From AP-15 sp963775875 (GTDB lineage Bacteria; Pseudomonadota; Alphaproteobacteria; ATCC43930; CGMCC-115725): 64,000 bases of DNA. The stretch is from the NCBI GenBank assembly GCA_963775875.1, contig CAVZKP010000015.1, forward strand, positions 248,001 to 312,000, read 5' to 3'. Below are positions 8,620 to 17,938 of the stretch, in pieces. Both the position numbers and the translations under genes were made by a program. Within the stretch, counting starts at the first letter, position 1. Every line of letters starts with the position of its first letter. Under the pieces are notes generated by a model, which had not been told where the DNA came from, made no database searches, and saw nothing but the letters and a program-made list of their open reading frames with translations.

Positions 8620-9324
8620 ATGCTGACCGCAAAGCAGCGTGAATTGCTGCTGTTCATCAATCAAAGACTGATCGCGACCGGCATCTCGCCATCTTTCGAC
8701 GAAATGAAGGACGCTCTGCACCTCAAATCCAAATCCGGGATTCATCGCCTCGTCGGCGGGCTCGAAGAGCGCGGCTTCATTCGCCGCCTGCCGCACCGGG
8801 CGCGGGCGCTGGAGGTGACGAAATTGCCCGAGGAGAGCGCCGCCGGGCCGATCTCCGACCGCGGCCGGTTCTCGCCGACGGTGATCCGCGGCGACTTCAA
8901 GGCTTCGTTGCCAGGCGCTCCGGTCGCACCCGATGTCGAAGCGGTCGATCTGCCGCTCTACGGTCGAATCGCCGCCGGTACCCCGATCGAGGCGCTGCGC
9001 GATCAGAGCGCGACGGTCGGCGTGCCGGCGAGCCTGCTCGGCCGGGGCGGCGACCACTACGCGCTCGAAGTCGCCGGCGACAGCATGATCGACGCCGGCA
9101 TCCTCGACGGCGACACCGTAATTATCGAGCGCGGTGACACCGCGGAAAACGGCGCCGTCGTCGTCGCTCTGGTCGACAAGGAGGAGGTCACGTTGAAGCG
9201 GCTGCGGCGCCGTGGCGCTTCGATTGCCCTCGAACCGGCGAACAAGGCCTATGAAACCCGGATCTTCGGTCCCGATCGGGTGGAGGTCCAGGGCCGCCTG
9301 GTCGGCCTCTTGCGCCGCTACTGA
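8620..9324 (+). CDS. lexA: LexA repressor
   Basis: LexA represses DNA-damage genes and cleaves itself when RecA filaments form. The 234-residue protein begins MLTAKQRELLLFI with a winged-helix domain. The Ala-Gly cleavage site lies in YGRIAAGTPIEA, the catalytic Ser in AGDSMIDAGI and the Lys in VDKEEVTLKRL. The ATG at 8620 is preferred over an in-frame start at 8554, which would lie inside the promoter and add residues not found in LexA. The length is typical of alphaproteobacterial LexA, which is longer than that of E. coli. The gene converges with tatC. Confidence 0.96.
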   Translation: MLTAKQRELLLFINQRLIATGISPSFDEMKDALHLKSKSGIHRLVGGLEERGFIRRLPHRARALEVTKLPEESAAGPISDRGRFSPTVIRGDFKASLPGAPVAPDVEAVDLPLYGRIAAGTPIEALRDQSATVGVPASLLGRGGDHYALEVAGDSMIDAGILDGDTVIIERGDTAENGAVVVALVDKEEVTLKRLRRRGASIALEPANKAYETRIFGPDRVEVQGRLVGLLRRY

Positions 9325-9395
9325 AGATTGCCGCCGCCGATCCTGGTGGCGGACGTCAGCGGGCGGGCATCAGCGCGCTCACCAGCCGCGCACCG

Positions 9396-10235
9396 TCACT
9401 CGCCGGCCGCTGGATCGCCCTTGCCGGCCAGTTCGGCCTCCTCGGCGGCTTCGCGCTTGGCGCGCCCCTTCTCGACCATGCGACAGGCGATGATCGAGGC
9501 CTCAAACAGCACGATAAGGGGTATCGCCAGGCTGGTTTGGCTGATCACGTCAGGCGGCGTCAGCACCGCTGCGATGACAAACATGACCACGATTGCGTAG
9601 CGCCGCTTCGAGGCGAGCCCGGCCGCGCTAACCAGCCCGACCCGTGCCATCAGGGTCAGCAGCACCGGCAGCTGAAAGGCGACGCCGAAGGCGAACAGCA
9701 AGGTCATTACCAGCGACAGGTATTCGTTGACCTTCGCGTCGAGAACGATCGGCAGGGTACCGGGACCCCCCGGCGATTCAAAGCTCACAAAAAAGCGCCA
9801 AGCGTATGGGATAACCACAAAATAGGCGAGCGAAGCGCCCATCAGGAACAGCACTGGCGTGGCGAACAGATAGGGGAAGAAGGCCCGCTTCTCGTTCTTG
9901 TAGAGGCCGGGGGCGACGAACTTCCAGATTTGGATGGCCACGACCGGAAAGGCAATGCACAGCGCCGCCCAGAACGACACCTTGACGTAGGTGAAGAAAG
10001 CTTCGGTCAGGCCGGTGTAGATCAGATGACGCCCGGTCTGGCCGGCAAAGATCACCGCGAGCGGATGGACCAGAAAGCCGTAGATCCGCACTTTGAACTG
10101 ATAGCAGACAAGAAATGCGGCCATGATCGCGCCGATCGACCACATGAGCCGGTTGCGCAACTCGATCAGGTGATCGAGCAGCGGCATCCGGCCCTCTTCA
10201 AGCTCGGCGTCGCGATCCTCCGGCATCGCGCTCAC
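9396..10235 (-). CDS. tatC: Sec-independent translocase subunit TatC
   Basis: TatC is the inner-membrane receptor for twin-arginine signal peptides. The 279-residue protein starts with an acidic tail and then MPLLDHLIELRNRLM, the conserved first motif, where the Glu is signal-peptide binding. FVAPGLYKNEKR and six hydrophobic segments follow in the expected order. The start is a GTG directly after the tatB TAG; an ATG three codons downstream is also possible. The C-terminal tail is charged and Ala/Glu-rich. It is co-transcribed with tatB. No tatA is adjacent. Confidence 0.96.
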   Translation of the reverse strand: MSAMPEDRDAELEEGRMPLLDHLIELRNRLMWSIGAIMAAFLVCYQFKVRIYGFLVHPLAVIFAGQTGRHLIYTGLTEAFFTYVKVSFWAALCIAFPVVAIQIWKFVAPGLYKNEKRAFFPYLFATPVLFLMGASLAYFVVIPYAWRFFVSFESPGGPGTLPIVLDAKVNEYLSLVMTLLFAFGVAFQLPVLLTLMARVGLVSAAGLASKRRYAIVVMFVIAAVLTPPDVISQTSLAIPLIVLFEASIIACRMVEKGRAKREAAEEAELAGKGDPAAGE

Positions 10236-10787
10236 CTAGGGTCTGGGCGGCACGACGTCGCGGACTGCGTGGTCGCGCGGTGCGCTCGCCGCAGGCTCCG
10301 GTTCTCCCGACACAGCTTCGCCATCCAGGTGTTCGGGCGTACCAAGTTCGGGCGTGGCGGAGACAGGCCGCACCGTCCCATCCGATGCGGGCTCAAGCGG
10401 CGCCGGGGCCTCGGCCGCTGCCTCGCAAGGTGCTGTCTCGACGCCGCCCGCGACAGCCGGAGGCGGCAATGCTTCCGCTGGTGAGAAATTGGACAGTTCA
10501 GGTGGTTTCAGGCTTTCTCTTAGGCTTCCTGTCGGATCGATCGTGTTGTGGAACTCCTTGTCGAGGTCAAATTCGGTGGCTTTTTTGAGATCCTGCCGCA
10601 TCTCGTCGAGTTCGGCCTCGCGGATCATCTGATCGATGCTGCTCTGGAATTCGCGTGACAGGGTGCGGGCCTTGCGCACCCAATAGCCGGCAACGCGCAT
10701 CGCCTTCGGCAAATCCTTCGGCCCGATGAAGACGAGCGCCACAACTCCGATCAGGAGGATCTCCGACCAGCCCAGATCAAACAGCAT
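10236..10787 (-). CDS. tatB: Sec-independent translocase subunit TatB
   Basis: The N-terminus MLFDLGWSEILLIGVVAL followed by FIGPKDLPKAMR is the TatA/B membrane helix and hinge. The Glu at position 9 and the long amphipathic helix after it favour TatB over TatA. The rest of the 183 residues is a Pro/Ala/Glu-rich tail, usual for alphaproteobacterial TatB. TatB forms the signal-peptide receptor complex with TatC, whose gene begins on the base after this stop. The 116 bases upstream hold no further Tat gene, so a separate TatA must be elsewhere or TatB serves both roles; the first is more likely. Confidence 0.95.
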   Translation of the reverse strand: MLFDLGWSEILLIGVVALVFIGPKDLPKAMRVAGYWVRKARTLSREFQSSIDQMIREAELDEMRQDLKKATEFDLDKEFHNTIDPTGSLRESLKPPELSNFSPAEALPPPAVAGGVETAPCEAAAEAPAPLEPASDGTVRPVSATPELGTPEHLDGEAVSGEPEPAASAPRDHAVRDVVPPRP

Positions 10788-10903
10788 CGGATCGCGTTCC
10801 GCTCCGAAGGATAGTGATGGCCCAGGCTCCGCAAACCGTCGCGATGATGTCAGAAAGGGCCGATCTCGGCAACGCTGCGCTGGGCGGGGCTACCGCATCA
10901 GGC

Positions 10904-11089
10904 TCAGCGGCGCATTAGCCAGACCAGGGCGACTCCGGCGAAGGCAGCGGCTAGGCCGGCAATCCGCAGCGCCCGCGACGGGACCGAGACGGCTTGTGCC
11001 GCGGCGCGCTTCATGCCCTCCGGGAACAGGGCGTAGAGGCACCCTTCGATCACCAACACCAGGGCGAGCGCCGTCCCCAGATCGCTCAT
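10904..11089 (-). CDS. DUF2065 (YjeT-like) small membrane protein
   Basis: A 61-residue protein of two hydrophobic segments (LGTALALVLVIEGCLYALF and the C-terminal LAAAFAGVALVWL) separated by a short polar turn, PEGMKRAA. This matches the DUF2065 family, which is regularly found beside hflC in proteobacteria. It lies 38 bases after hflC on the same strand, so it probably belongs to the hflKC operon and sits in the inner membrane. Its molecular role is not known. Confidence 0.85.
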   Translation of the reverse strand: MSDLGTALALVLVIEGCLYALFPEGMKRAAAQAVSVPSRALRIAGLAAAFAGVALVWLMRR

Positions 11090-11127
11090 TCCTGGGCGGG
11101 TTTACCGGCCGCGCCGCGGCGTTCGGC

Positions 11128-12039
11128 TCACTTCGAACCGAGCTTTGCCGCCGGCGCCGCGGTCGGCCCCGGCATCCCAACCGGGTTCTCGAAATAGCGG
11201 AAGAAGCTGCTGTTCGGGTTCAGCACGAAGGAGGTGTTGCTGCCATTGAACGCGTCGCGATAGGCCTGCAGCGACCGGTAGAAGGCAAAGAAATTCTTAT
11301 CCTGATCATACGCCTGGGCATAAATCTCGATCGCCTTGGCGTCGCCGTCGCCGCGCACCTTCTGCGCATCGCGCTGTGCGTCGGCCAGGATCACGGTCCG
11401 TTCGCGGTCGGCGTTGGCGCGAACCGTCTTCGCCGCCTGGGCGCCTTCGCCGCGGTATAGCGCCGCCTGCTGCTGGCGCTCCGAGCGCATGCGGGCAAAA
11501 ATCGCCTCGCTGTTTTGCGGCGGCAAATCGGCGCGGCGGATGCGGACATCGACGACATCGATGCCGAACGGCTTGGCTTGGCCGGCCACCTCGTCGCGGA
11601 TTTGCCGCATGATTGTCGCACGCTGCGGCGACAGCAGCGCCGACAGGGTGACGTTGCCGATGACTTGCCGCAGGCTGCCGCTGACCAGCGCGCCGAGCCG
11701 GGCCCGCGCGGTGAGTTCGGAGGCGACGGTTTGATAGAACAACAGCGGATTGGTGATGCGATAGCGCGCGTAGGTGTCGACGATTAGCCGCTTCTGATCG
11801 GAGGCGATGACCTCCTCGGGCGGCGGTTCGAAGTCGAGCAGGCGTTTGTCGTAGATGATCACGTTTTGGATGAACGGCTGCTTGAACCGCAAACCGGGCG
11901 TGCGGATGACGCGGAGCGGCTGGCCGAACTGAAGCACCAGCGCCTGCTCGGTCTGATCGACGATGAACATCGAGCTCATCGCCAGGATCCCGGCAACCAC
12001 CAGCACCGTGGCGAGGACAAAGAGAACGCGCCGGCTCAT
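11128..12039 (-). CDS. hflC: HflC, regulator of FtsH protease
   Basis: A 303-residue SPFH-domain protein with an N-terminal membrane anchor (VLFVLATVLVVAGILAMS), followed by IVDQTEQALVLQFGQPLRV and a band-7 domain, then an Ala/Arg-rich coiled coil. HflC forms a large periplasm-facing cage with HflK around FtsH and modulates membrane-protein degradation. It follows hflK by 27 bases on the same strand. The length and motifs are normal, including DVRIRRADLP near the end of the domain. Confidence 0.96.
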   Translation of the reverse strand: MSRRVLFVLATVLVVAGILAMSSMFIVDQTEQALVLQFGQPLRVIRTPGLRFKQPFIQNVIIYDKRLLDFEPPPEEVIASDQKRLIVDTYARYRITNPLLFYQTVASELTARARLGALVSGSLRQVIGNVTLSALLSPQRATIMRQIRDEVAGQAKPFGIDVVDVRIRRADLPPQNSEAIFARMRSERQQQAALYRGEGAQAAKTVRANADRERTVILADAQRDAQKVRGDGDAKAIEIYAQAYDQDKNFFAFYRSLQAYRDAFNGSNTSFVLNPNSSFFRYFENPVGMPGPTAAPAAKLGSK

Positions 12040-12066
12040 CGTACGGTCCTCATCGCCGATAATTTC

Positions 12067-13317
12067 TCATTGCTGCCCGCCGCCGCTCGCCTGCGGGGTC
12101 GAGGTCGTGGCGTCCGAGGGTTGAGACTGCGCCCCGCCGCCGCCCGGCATCGCCGCGCCGGGGGAATTGCCCGGCAGTGGCGCACCGGGTTTGATGCCGC
12201 CGCTGCCGAGGGCGGGCAGCGGCAGGTAGGGCAGCACCCCGTTCCCGCCTTGCGCGGATTTGTCGATGATCACCTTGTTGCTGTTCTTCAGCACCTCCTC
12301 CATGGTCTCGAGGTAGAGGCGCTCGAGGGTCACGTCCTGCGCCACCTTGAACGCATGGTAGACCGACAGAAAACGCGCCGCGTCGCCTTGGGCGCGGGCC
12401 ACGGTCGCCAGGCGGTAGGCTTCGGCCTGCTGCTCGATTTGCACCGCATCGCCGCGCGCCCCGGGGATGATGCCGTTGCGGTAGGTCTCGGCCTCGTTGC
12501 GCAGCCGGGCGCGGTCGGCGAGCGCCGCCTGAACGTCGCGAAAGGCGTCGATGACCTCCGCCGGCGGGTCGACCCGCTGCAGCTGCAGCTGGGTGATCTC
12601 GATCCCGGAGCCATAGCTGTCGAGAATCGATTGCAGCAGGGTTTGCGTCGAGGCCTCGATCTTGGCCCGCCCTTCGGCCAGCGCCTGAGCGATCGGGGTC
12701 TCGCCGACCACTTCGCGCATCGCGCTCTCGGATGCCGATTTGACCGTCAGCTCCGGGTCGCGGATGTTGAACAGGTACGCCTTCGCGTCCTTGATCACCC
12801 AAAAGACGGTAAAGTTGATGTCGACGATATTCTCGTCGCCAGTCAGCATCAGCGCCTCTTCGGGCACCTGGCGCGCCGCCGCCTCGCGGCCGGCCTCGGT
12901 CTCGCCGGAGCGATAGCCGATCTCGGTGCGGTTGACCCGGGTGACGCTCGGCGTCAGCACCGATTCGATCGGGCTCGGCAGATGGTAGTTCAGCCCGGGC
13001 TGGGTAGTGCGGTTGTAGGCGCCAAAGCGCAGCACGATCCCGACCTCGTCGGGCAATACCCGATAGAAGCCGCTCGCCAGCCAGATCACCAGGATGGCGA
13101 CGACGACGATCGCGACCCCGGCCCCGGTGCCGAACCCGCCCGGCAGCAGGCGGCGGAACCGATCTTGGCCGCGCCGCAGCAATTCCTCGAAATCGGGAGG
13201 ATAGGGCCCACGGCGCGGGCCGGGGCCGCCGCCATTGTTGCGGGGACCGCCGCCCCAAGGGCCGCCGCCGCGTGGGCCGCCACCCCAGGGACCGCCCCCC
13301 TGACTTAGCCAGAACAT
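12067..13317 (-). CDS. hflK: HflK, regulator of FtsH protease
   Basis: A 416-residue SPFH protein, partner of HflC. It begins MFWLSQGGGPWGGGP, a Gly/Trp-rich cytoplasmic tail with a short repeated GGGPWGGGP pattern, then a membrane helix (VAIVVVAILVIWLASGFY) and the band-7 domain with LPDEVGIVLRFGAY. The C-terminus is Pro/Gly/Ser-rich. The ATG at 13317, with GGAAAGG upstream, is preferred to a longer frame from 13452 whose extra residues are basic and unlike HflK. It is the first gene of hflK-hflC-DUF2065 and is divergent from mrp. Confidence 0.95.
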   Translation of the reverse strand: MFWLSQGGGPWGGGPRGGGPWGGGPRNNGGGPGPRRGPYPPDFEELLRRGQDRFRRLLPGGFGTGAGVAIVVVAILVIWLASGFYRVLPDEVGIVLRFGAYNRTTQPGLNYHLPSPIESVLTPSVTRVNRTEIGYRSGETEAGREAAARQVPEEALMLTGDENIVDINFTVFWVIKDAKAYLFNIRDPELTVKSASESAMREVVGETPIAQALAEGRAKIEASTQTLLQSILDSYGSGIEITQLQLQRVDPPAEVIDAFRDVQAALADRARLRNEAETYRNGIIPGARGDAVQIEQQAEAYRLATVARAQGDAARFLSVYHAFKVAQDVTLERLYLETMEEVLKNSNKVIIDKSAQGGNGVLPYLPLPALGSGGIKPGAPLPGNSPGAAMPGGGGAQSQPSDATTSTPQASGGGQQ

Positions 13318-13620
13318 CGGCCGTGAACCTTTCCGCGCCGTTGCGTCGGCCCGAGCTCGGCTTGGCTGCGGTCTCCGAGAGCGCGGCGCACGAGACCCGC
13401 GACCCGATAGAGGGCGGGTGCGGGTGTTGTCAAGCAGAGCCGGCGGCCCCAAATCCGCTTTAGCCGGCTGCGTTCGCCGATCGGTGGCGCAGGATCGGCT
13501 GATCCTCGCATCGACGGTTCCTTCGGACGGTTGTGCCGCCTACCATACTCAGCCGATGCGCGGACGCCCATCCGACGATCGAACTATCCATATTCTGCCC
13601 GGCGCGGGCTTGGGAGCGAG
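13318..13620. other. Intergenic region between divergent hflK and mrp
   Basis: About 300 bases that should contain promoters for both hflK and mrp. No strong sigma-70 or heat-shock match could be picked with confidence. A GGGAG five bases before the mrp ATG is a plausible ribosome-binding site. No ORF here looks real. Confidence 0.5.
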
Positions 13621-14760
<1,140 letters not shown>

Positions 14761-14766
14761 GATGGC

Positions 14767-15042
14767 TCAAGGCCAATTCCGCGCGCTGTGAAATATGCGC
14801 ACGATTTCGGTGGCGACAGGGTTGACCCGGTACACGATGATGTAGGGTAGCGGGGCGAGCACGAGTTCGCGGGTGCCGGCGATCCGTCTTATGCGACCGC
14901 GATTGGGAAAGAGCTCCAAATCCGAGCAGCGACGATAAATCACCTCCGCCGCTCGACGCGCTGCTGCGGGATTGTCTTGCTTGATCCGATCGGCGATCCG
15001 CTCCAGATCGTCCGCCGCTTCCGGCGACCAGCGGATCAGCAT
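14767..15042 (-). CDS. RelE/ParE-family toxin
   Basis: A 91-residue protein of the RelE/ParE fold: LIRWSPEAADDLERIADRI (helical N-terminus), then LELFPNRGRI and the C-terminal strands LVLAPLPYIIVYRV and VRIFHSARNW, a typical ParE/RelE ending. ParE toxins poison DNA gyrase, whereas RelE toxins cut mRNA on the ribosome. The family resemblance here is closer to ParE, but the activity is not provable from sequence. The start overlaps the antitoxin stop (TGATG), so the pair is translationally coupled. Confidence 0.9.
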   Translation of the reverse strand: MLIRWSPEAADDLERIADRIKQDNPAAARRAAEVIYRRCSDLELFPNRGRIRRIAGTRELVLAPLPYIIVYRVNPVATEIVRIFHSARNWP

Positions 15043-15266
15043 CAGCCGGAAAGGAGCCGGTCGATCCGCTTTCCAACTTCTTCGTGGCTAATGAATTCGC
15101 CCCGATCGAGCGACGCCAAGCCCTCCATAACCCCTGCGATGAATTTGGCATCGTCCTCGATGTACCGCTTGACCGCCTCCTGCACGAGATCGCCTGTGGT
15201 ACGGCCGTCGCGGGCGGCGAGCTCGGCTAGCCTTGCCTCTTCCTCGGGCGTCAGCTGCACTTGCAT
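15042..15266 (-). CDS. Ribbon-helix-helix antitoxin (ParD/CopG-like)
   Basis: A 74-residue protein that starts MQVQLTPEEEARLAELAARDG, a ribbon-helix-helix DNA-binding domain, followed by TTGDLVQEAVKRYI and an acidic C-terminal segment (GEFISHEEVGKRIDRLL) that usually wraps the toxin. It precedes the toxin gene, the standard order, and would neutralise the toxin and repress the operon. The operator is expected in the palindrome-rich region upstream, but none was assigned. Confidence 0.88.
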   Translation of the reverse strand: MQVQLTPEEEARLAELAARDGRTTGDLVQEAVKRYIEDDAKFIAGVMEGLASLDRGEFISHEEVGKRIDRLLSG

Positions 15267-15744
15267 GTTGCAAAAGTGGCTGTGAACGGAGAACGGTCAA
15301 GCTCCTGTCCGGGCGCCTTGTCGCTGCCGGCCCGGTCACCTGTGTCGCCGGTCGAGTTCGACCAAATTCCCGGTTCGACGGGAAATAACCGGGAATTTCG
15401 CCCTGGCAGCTTGATTTGACCGTCGAAATATCGCTTCATATCAATGGTTTGCGAGAGAAATTCCCGTGGCGTCTAACGGGAAATTCCGGCGGCCTAAACG
15501 GGAATTATTTCCGTCGAACCGGGAATTGCGCCGCGGCGTCAAATCCGCCCGATTTGGCATCGTCGCCATATCGAGCCATGCCCCGTCTGGCGTCCCGTTG
15601 CCCGCATCCTGTCAAATCTGATCTCCTCCTCAACAACGACATTCTCGCAGTCCTCGCCGAGACCACCCTCTTACGCCGCGAATTTGGCGATTTTACCGTC
15701 GCCGGCAAAGGCTCCGGCCATATCCCCGGTCAGGCCCCGCGCGG
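15267..15744. repeat. Gene-free region with clustered GGGAATT palindromes
   Basis: About 480 bases with no convincing gene. Within 15365-15527 the motif CGGGAATT or its complement recurs at least five times. Two 23-24-base segments (15365-15388 and 15505-15527) are inverted copies with one base difference, so the whole could fold into a large stem. Base use is more AT-rich than the surroundings. It could be a remnant of a mobile or dispersed repeat upstream of the toxin-antitoxin operon. Confidence 0.6.
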
Positions 15745-16146
15745 TCATTCGAGGGTTCGCGGGTCGTCGATGGCGAAGGTCAGGTGCTCGGTCGGCTGCG
15801 GGGTGGCGGTCATCAGGCTGACCCCGTCCGGCGCCTCGAAACGATGCCACGCCCCCTGCGGCACGATCACCACCATCCCCGCCTTTAGCGCATAGGATTG
15901 CGGCCCGTCCTCGGTCATCAGGTGAAAAGTCGTGGCGCCGTCGACGATTTGGACGATTTCGTCACCATTCGGGTGACGCTCCCACGGCCCTTCGCCGGAA
16001 AATTTGGCGACGTTGATGGCGCTGTCGCGATAGGGCGCCAACCGCGCGAAGGCGCCCTCGCGATCGGCGGCGGGGGTTTCCGGGGTACGGCCGCGCAACA
16101 TCCGCAATTTGGCGAACTCGGCGTTGAGATCGAGAATGGTGAGCAT
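15745..16146 (-). CDS. Cupin-domain protein
   Basis: A 133-residue single-domain cupin. The metal-site motif 1 appears as ERHPNGDEIVQIVDG and motif 2 as VIVPQGAWHRFEAPDG, with the usual His/Glu ligands. The ATG at 16146, after GGAGGG, gives a normal cupin length; upstream codons are Arg/Cys-rich and not protein-like. The substrate is unknown, and small cupins of this type include sugar-phosphate isomerases and regulators. It is isolated from neighbours by about 200 bases of Pro-codon-like low-complexity sequence. Confidence 0.85.
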   Translation of the reverse strand: MLTILDLNAEFAKLRMLRGRTPETPAADREGAFARLAPYRDSAINVAKFSGEGPWERHPNGDEIVQIVDGATTFHLMTEDGPQSYALKAGMVVIVPQGAWHRFEAPDGVSLMTATPQPTEHLTFAIDDPRTLE

Positions 16147-16361
16147 GCTTCCCTCCGCTTGAGGATGAAAGTGGCCGGACCGGCAGCTTCGAGCCGAGAG
16201 CGGCGCCGCGCCGATCCGCCGGGCCCCTGCCCGGCTGCCGCGGCTCTGCATCCGACAGCATAACCGCGAGCGGCGCCGGCTCATATCCCGCCGAATTCGC
16301 GATGACGAAGGCTGGCGATATCGCCGCCCCGCCTCAGCCCGCCCGCCTCACCCCGCCGGCC

Positions 16362-17300
16362 TCAGCCCGTCCGGCCCAGCAGCGCCATCAGTTCGCGCCA
16401 TTCGCGGGCGGAGAGGCCGCTTGCGGCGGGCGTGACCGTTTCGCCGGCGAGCATCCGGCGGATCACCGCCAGGCCGGTGGCCGAGATCGATGCCGCGTTC
16501 ATCCGATACTCGACAAAGGCGTCGTAAGTCATTGGCACCCAGCGCTTTAGGGTGTCGAGCATCGTCTCGGCATAAGCGCGGATCTCATATTGCGCATGCG
16601 GATCGGCACGTAACGACAGGAAATTCATCAAATTATGCAGATCGGTCTTCCAGTACCATTGGGTATAGAAGCCGAGCGTCAAATTGATGCGGGCGAGTTC
16701 GCGGGCGAGCCCCGGCCGCGCCGGATCGATCGGTGCGCCGGAGGCGTCTTCGTTCAGCAGTTCGGCATAGCCGGCATAGGCGCGCTCGGCATCGGCGCGC
16801 AGCAGGTCGAGCACGCCCCGCGCCGCCGCCCCTTCGAGCGCCGCCCCGCGTCCCTGACGGTTCGTGGTCGCCTGATCGGCCAAATGCTCGGCCGCCGGGA
16901 GGTAAAACTCGTTGTCGAGGATCGAATAGCGCGCCGAGTATTCGTTGACGTTGGCGGTGCGGTGGCGGATCCACTGCCGGGCGACGAAGATCGGCAGTTT
17001 GACGTGGTATTTGATCTCGCACATCTCGAACGGGGTGGTGTGGCGGTGGCGCATCAGATAGTTGATCAGACCCTGGTCCTCGCTGACCCGCCGGGTGCCG
17101 CGGCCATAGGAAACGCGCGCCGCCTGCACGATCGCCGCATCGTCGCCCATATAGTCGACCACCCGGACAAAGCCGTGATCGAGCACCGGCAGCGGCTGGT
17201 ACAGGATCTCTTCGAGCGCCGGCGCGGTCGCTCGCCGTGTCGCCCGCTCCTCGCCCCGCTGCGCCGCGATCTCCGACTGCTGCTCCTGGCTCAGCCGCAT
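16362..17300 (-). CDS. thyX: Flavin-dependent thymidylate synthase ThyX
   Basis: ThyX methylates dUMP to dTMP using methylenetetrahydrofolate and FAD/NADPH, independently of ThyA. The signature RHRTANVNEYSARYS is present, along with TTPFEMCEIKYHVKLPIFVARQW and the C-terminal QWYWKTDLHNLMNFLSLR. At 312 residues it is within the normal range for alphaproteobacterial ThyX. It is a stand-alone gene, with the pqi operon ending 50 bases beyond its start on the same strand. Confidence 0.97.
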   Translation of the reverse strand: MRLSQEQQSEIAAQRGEERATRRATAPALEEILYQPLPVLDHGFVRVVDYMGDDAAIVQAARVSYGRGTRRVSEDQGLINYLMRHRHTTPFEMCEIKYHVKLPIFVARQWIRHRTANVNEYSARYSILDNEFYLPAAEHLADQATTNRQGRGAALEGAAARGVLDLLRADAERAYAGYAELLNEDASGAPIDPARPGLARELARINLTLGFYTQWYWKTDLHNLMNFLSLRADPHAQYEIRAYAETMLDTLKRWVPMTYDAFVEYRMNAASISATGLAVIRRMLAGETVTPAASGLSAREWRELMALLGRTG

Positions 17301-17350
17301 CCTGGCCTCCCTGCTCGGACGCAGAGATTAGGCGGCGAGCTGCCTCATCA

Positions 17351-17938
17351 TCAACGGATCGCTGTCAGCGATGCGCCGCCGAGGCCGGGGGCGATCCGGT
17401 CCGCCAGGCCGGCGACGGCGCGGCTCATCGTGGCCGCGACCGCGGCGGTGTCGGCGCCGGCGCCGGGCTCGACGATTTTCGCCGCGCTCGGGGCGCCGAA
17501 CACCCTGCCGTTCTTGTCCAGTTTCTCCCAGCCCGCCTCGAGCGTCACCCGCCCCGCCTTGTCGGCGTCGAAGCGGGCGATGTCGATCGCCACCGTCACA
17601 TCCGCCGAAGCCGCCGAATCATTGTCGATCAGGGCGATCCCGGCGGGCAGCCGGGCGCGCAGATCGGTCGACAGCACCCGCCGGATCATCTGGTCGAGCG
17701 GGCCGGCCCAGCGGTCGTATTCGGCGAATTCGAGCTGGTTCGGTCCCAGCCGCCGGGCGATCTGCGGCCGGTCGAGCGCCCCGGGCAATTTGATCTCGCC
17801 GAGCGCGACGGTGTTCGCTACCGGGCCGGCGGGGTTCGCCGCCTCCGGCTGGCCGCTCAGCACGAAATAGTGGTTGGGCGGCGAGCTGCACGCCGCCAGC
17901 AGGCCGGCCAGCAGCGCCAGCACCACGGGCATCCTCAT
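17351..17938 (-). CDS. pqiC: PqiC-like ABC-type transport auxiliary lipoprotein
   Basis: A 195-residue lipoprotein: the signal MRMPVVLALLAGLLAAC ends in a lipobox with Cys at residue 17, followed by SSPPNHYFVL, the typical start of the mature PqiC/YmbA family. The domain continues with LGEIKLPGALDRPQIARR and YDRWAGPLDQMIRRVL. PqiC sits in the outer membrane and receives the PqiB tunnel in the intermembrane lipid-transport system. Its ATG overlaps the pqiB stop (ATGA), indicating coupled expression. Confidence 0.92.
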   Translation of the reverse strand: MRMPVVLALLAGLLAACSSPPNHYFVLSGQPEAANPAGPVANTVALGEIKLPGALDRPQIARRLGPNQLEFAEYDRWAGPLDQMIRRVLSTDLRARLPAGIALIDNDSAASADVTVAIDIARFDADKAGRVTLEAGWEKLDKNGRVFGAPSAAKIVEPGAGADTAAVAATMSRAVAGLADRIAPGLGGASLTAIR

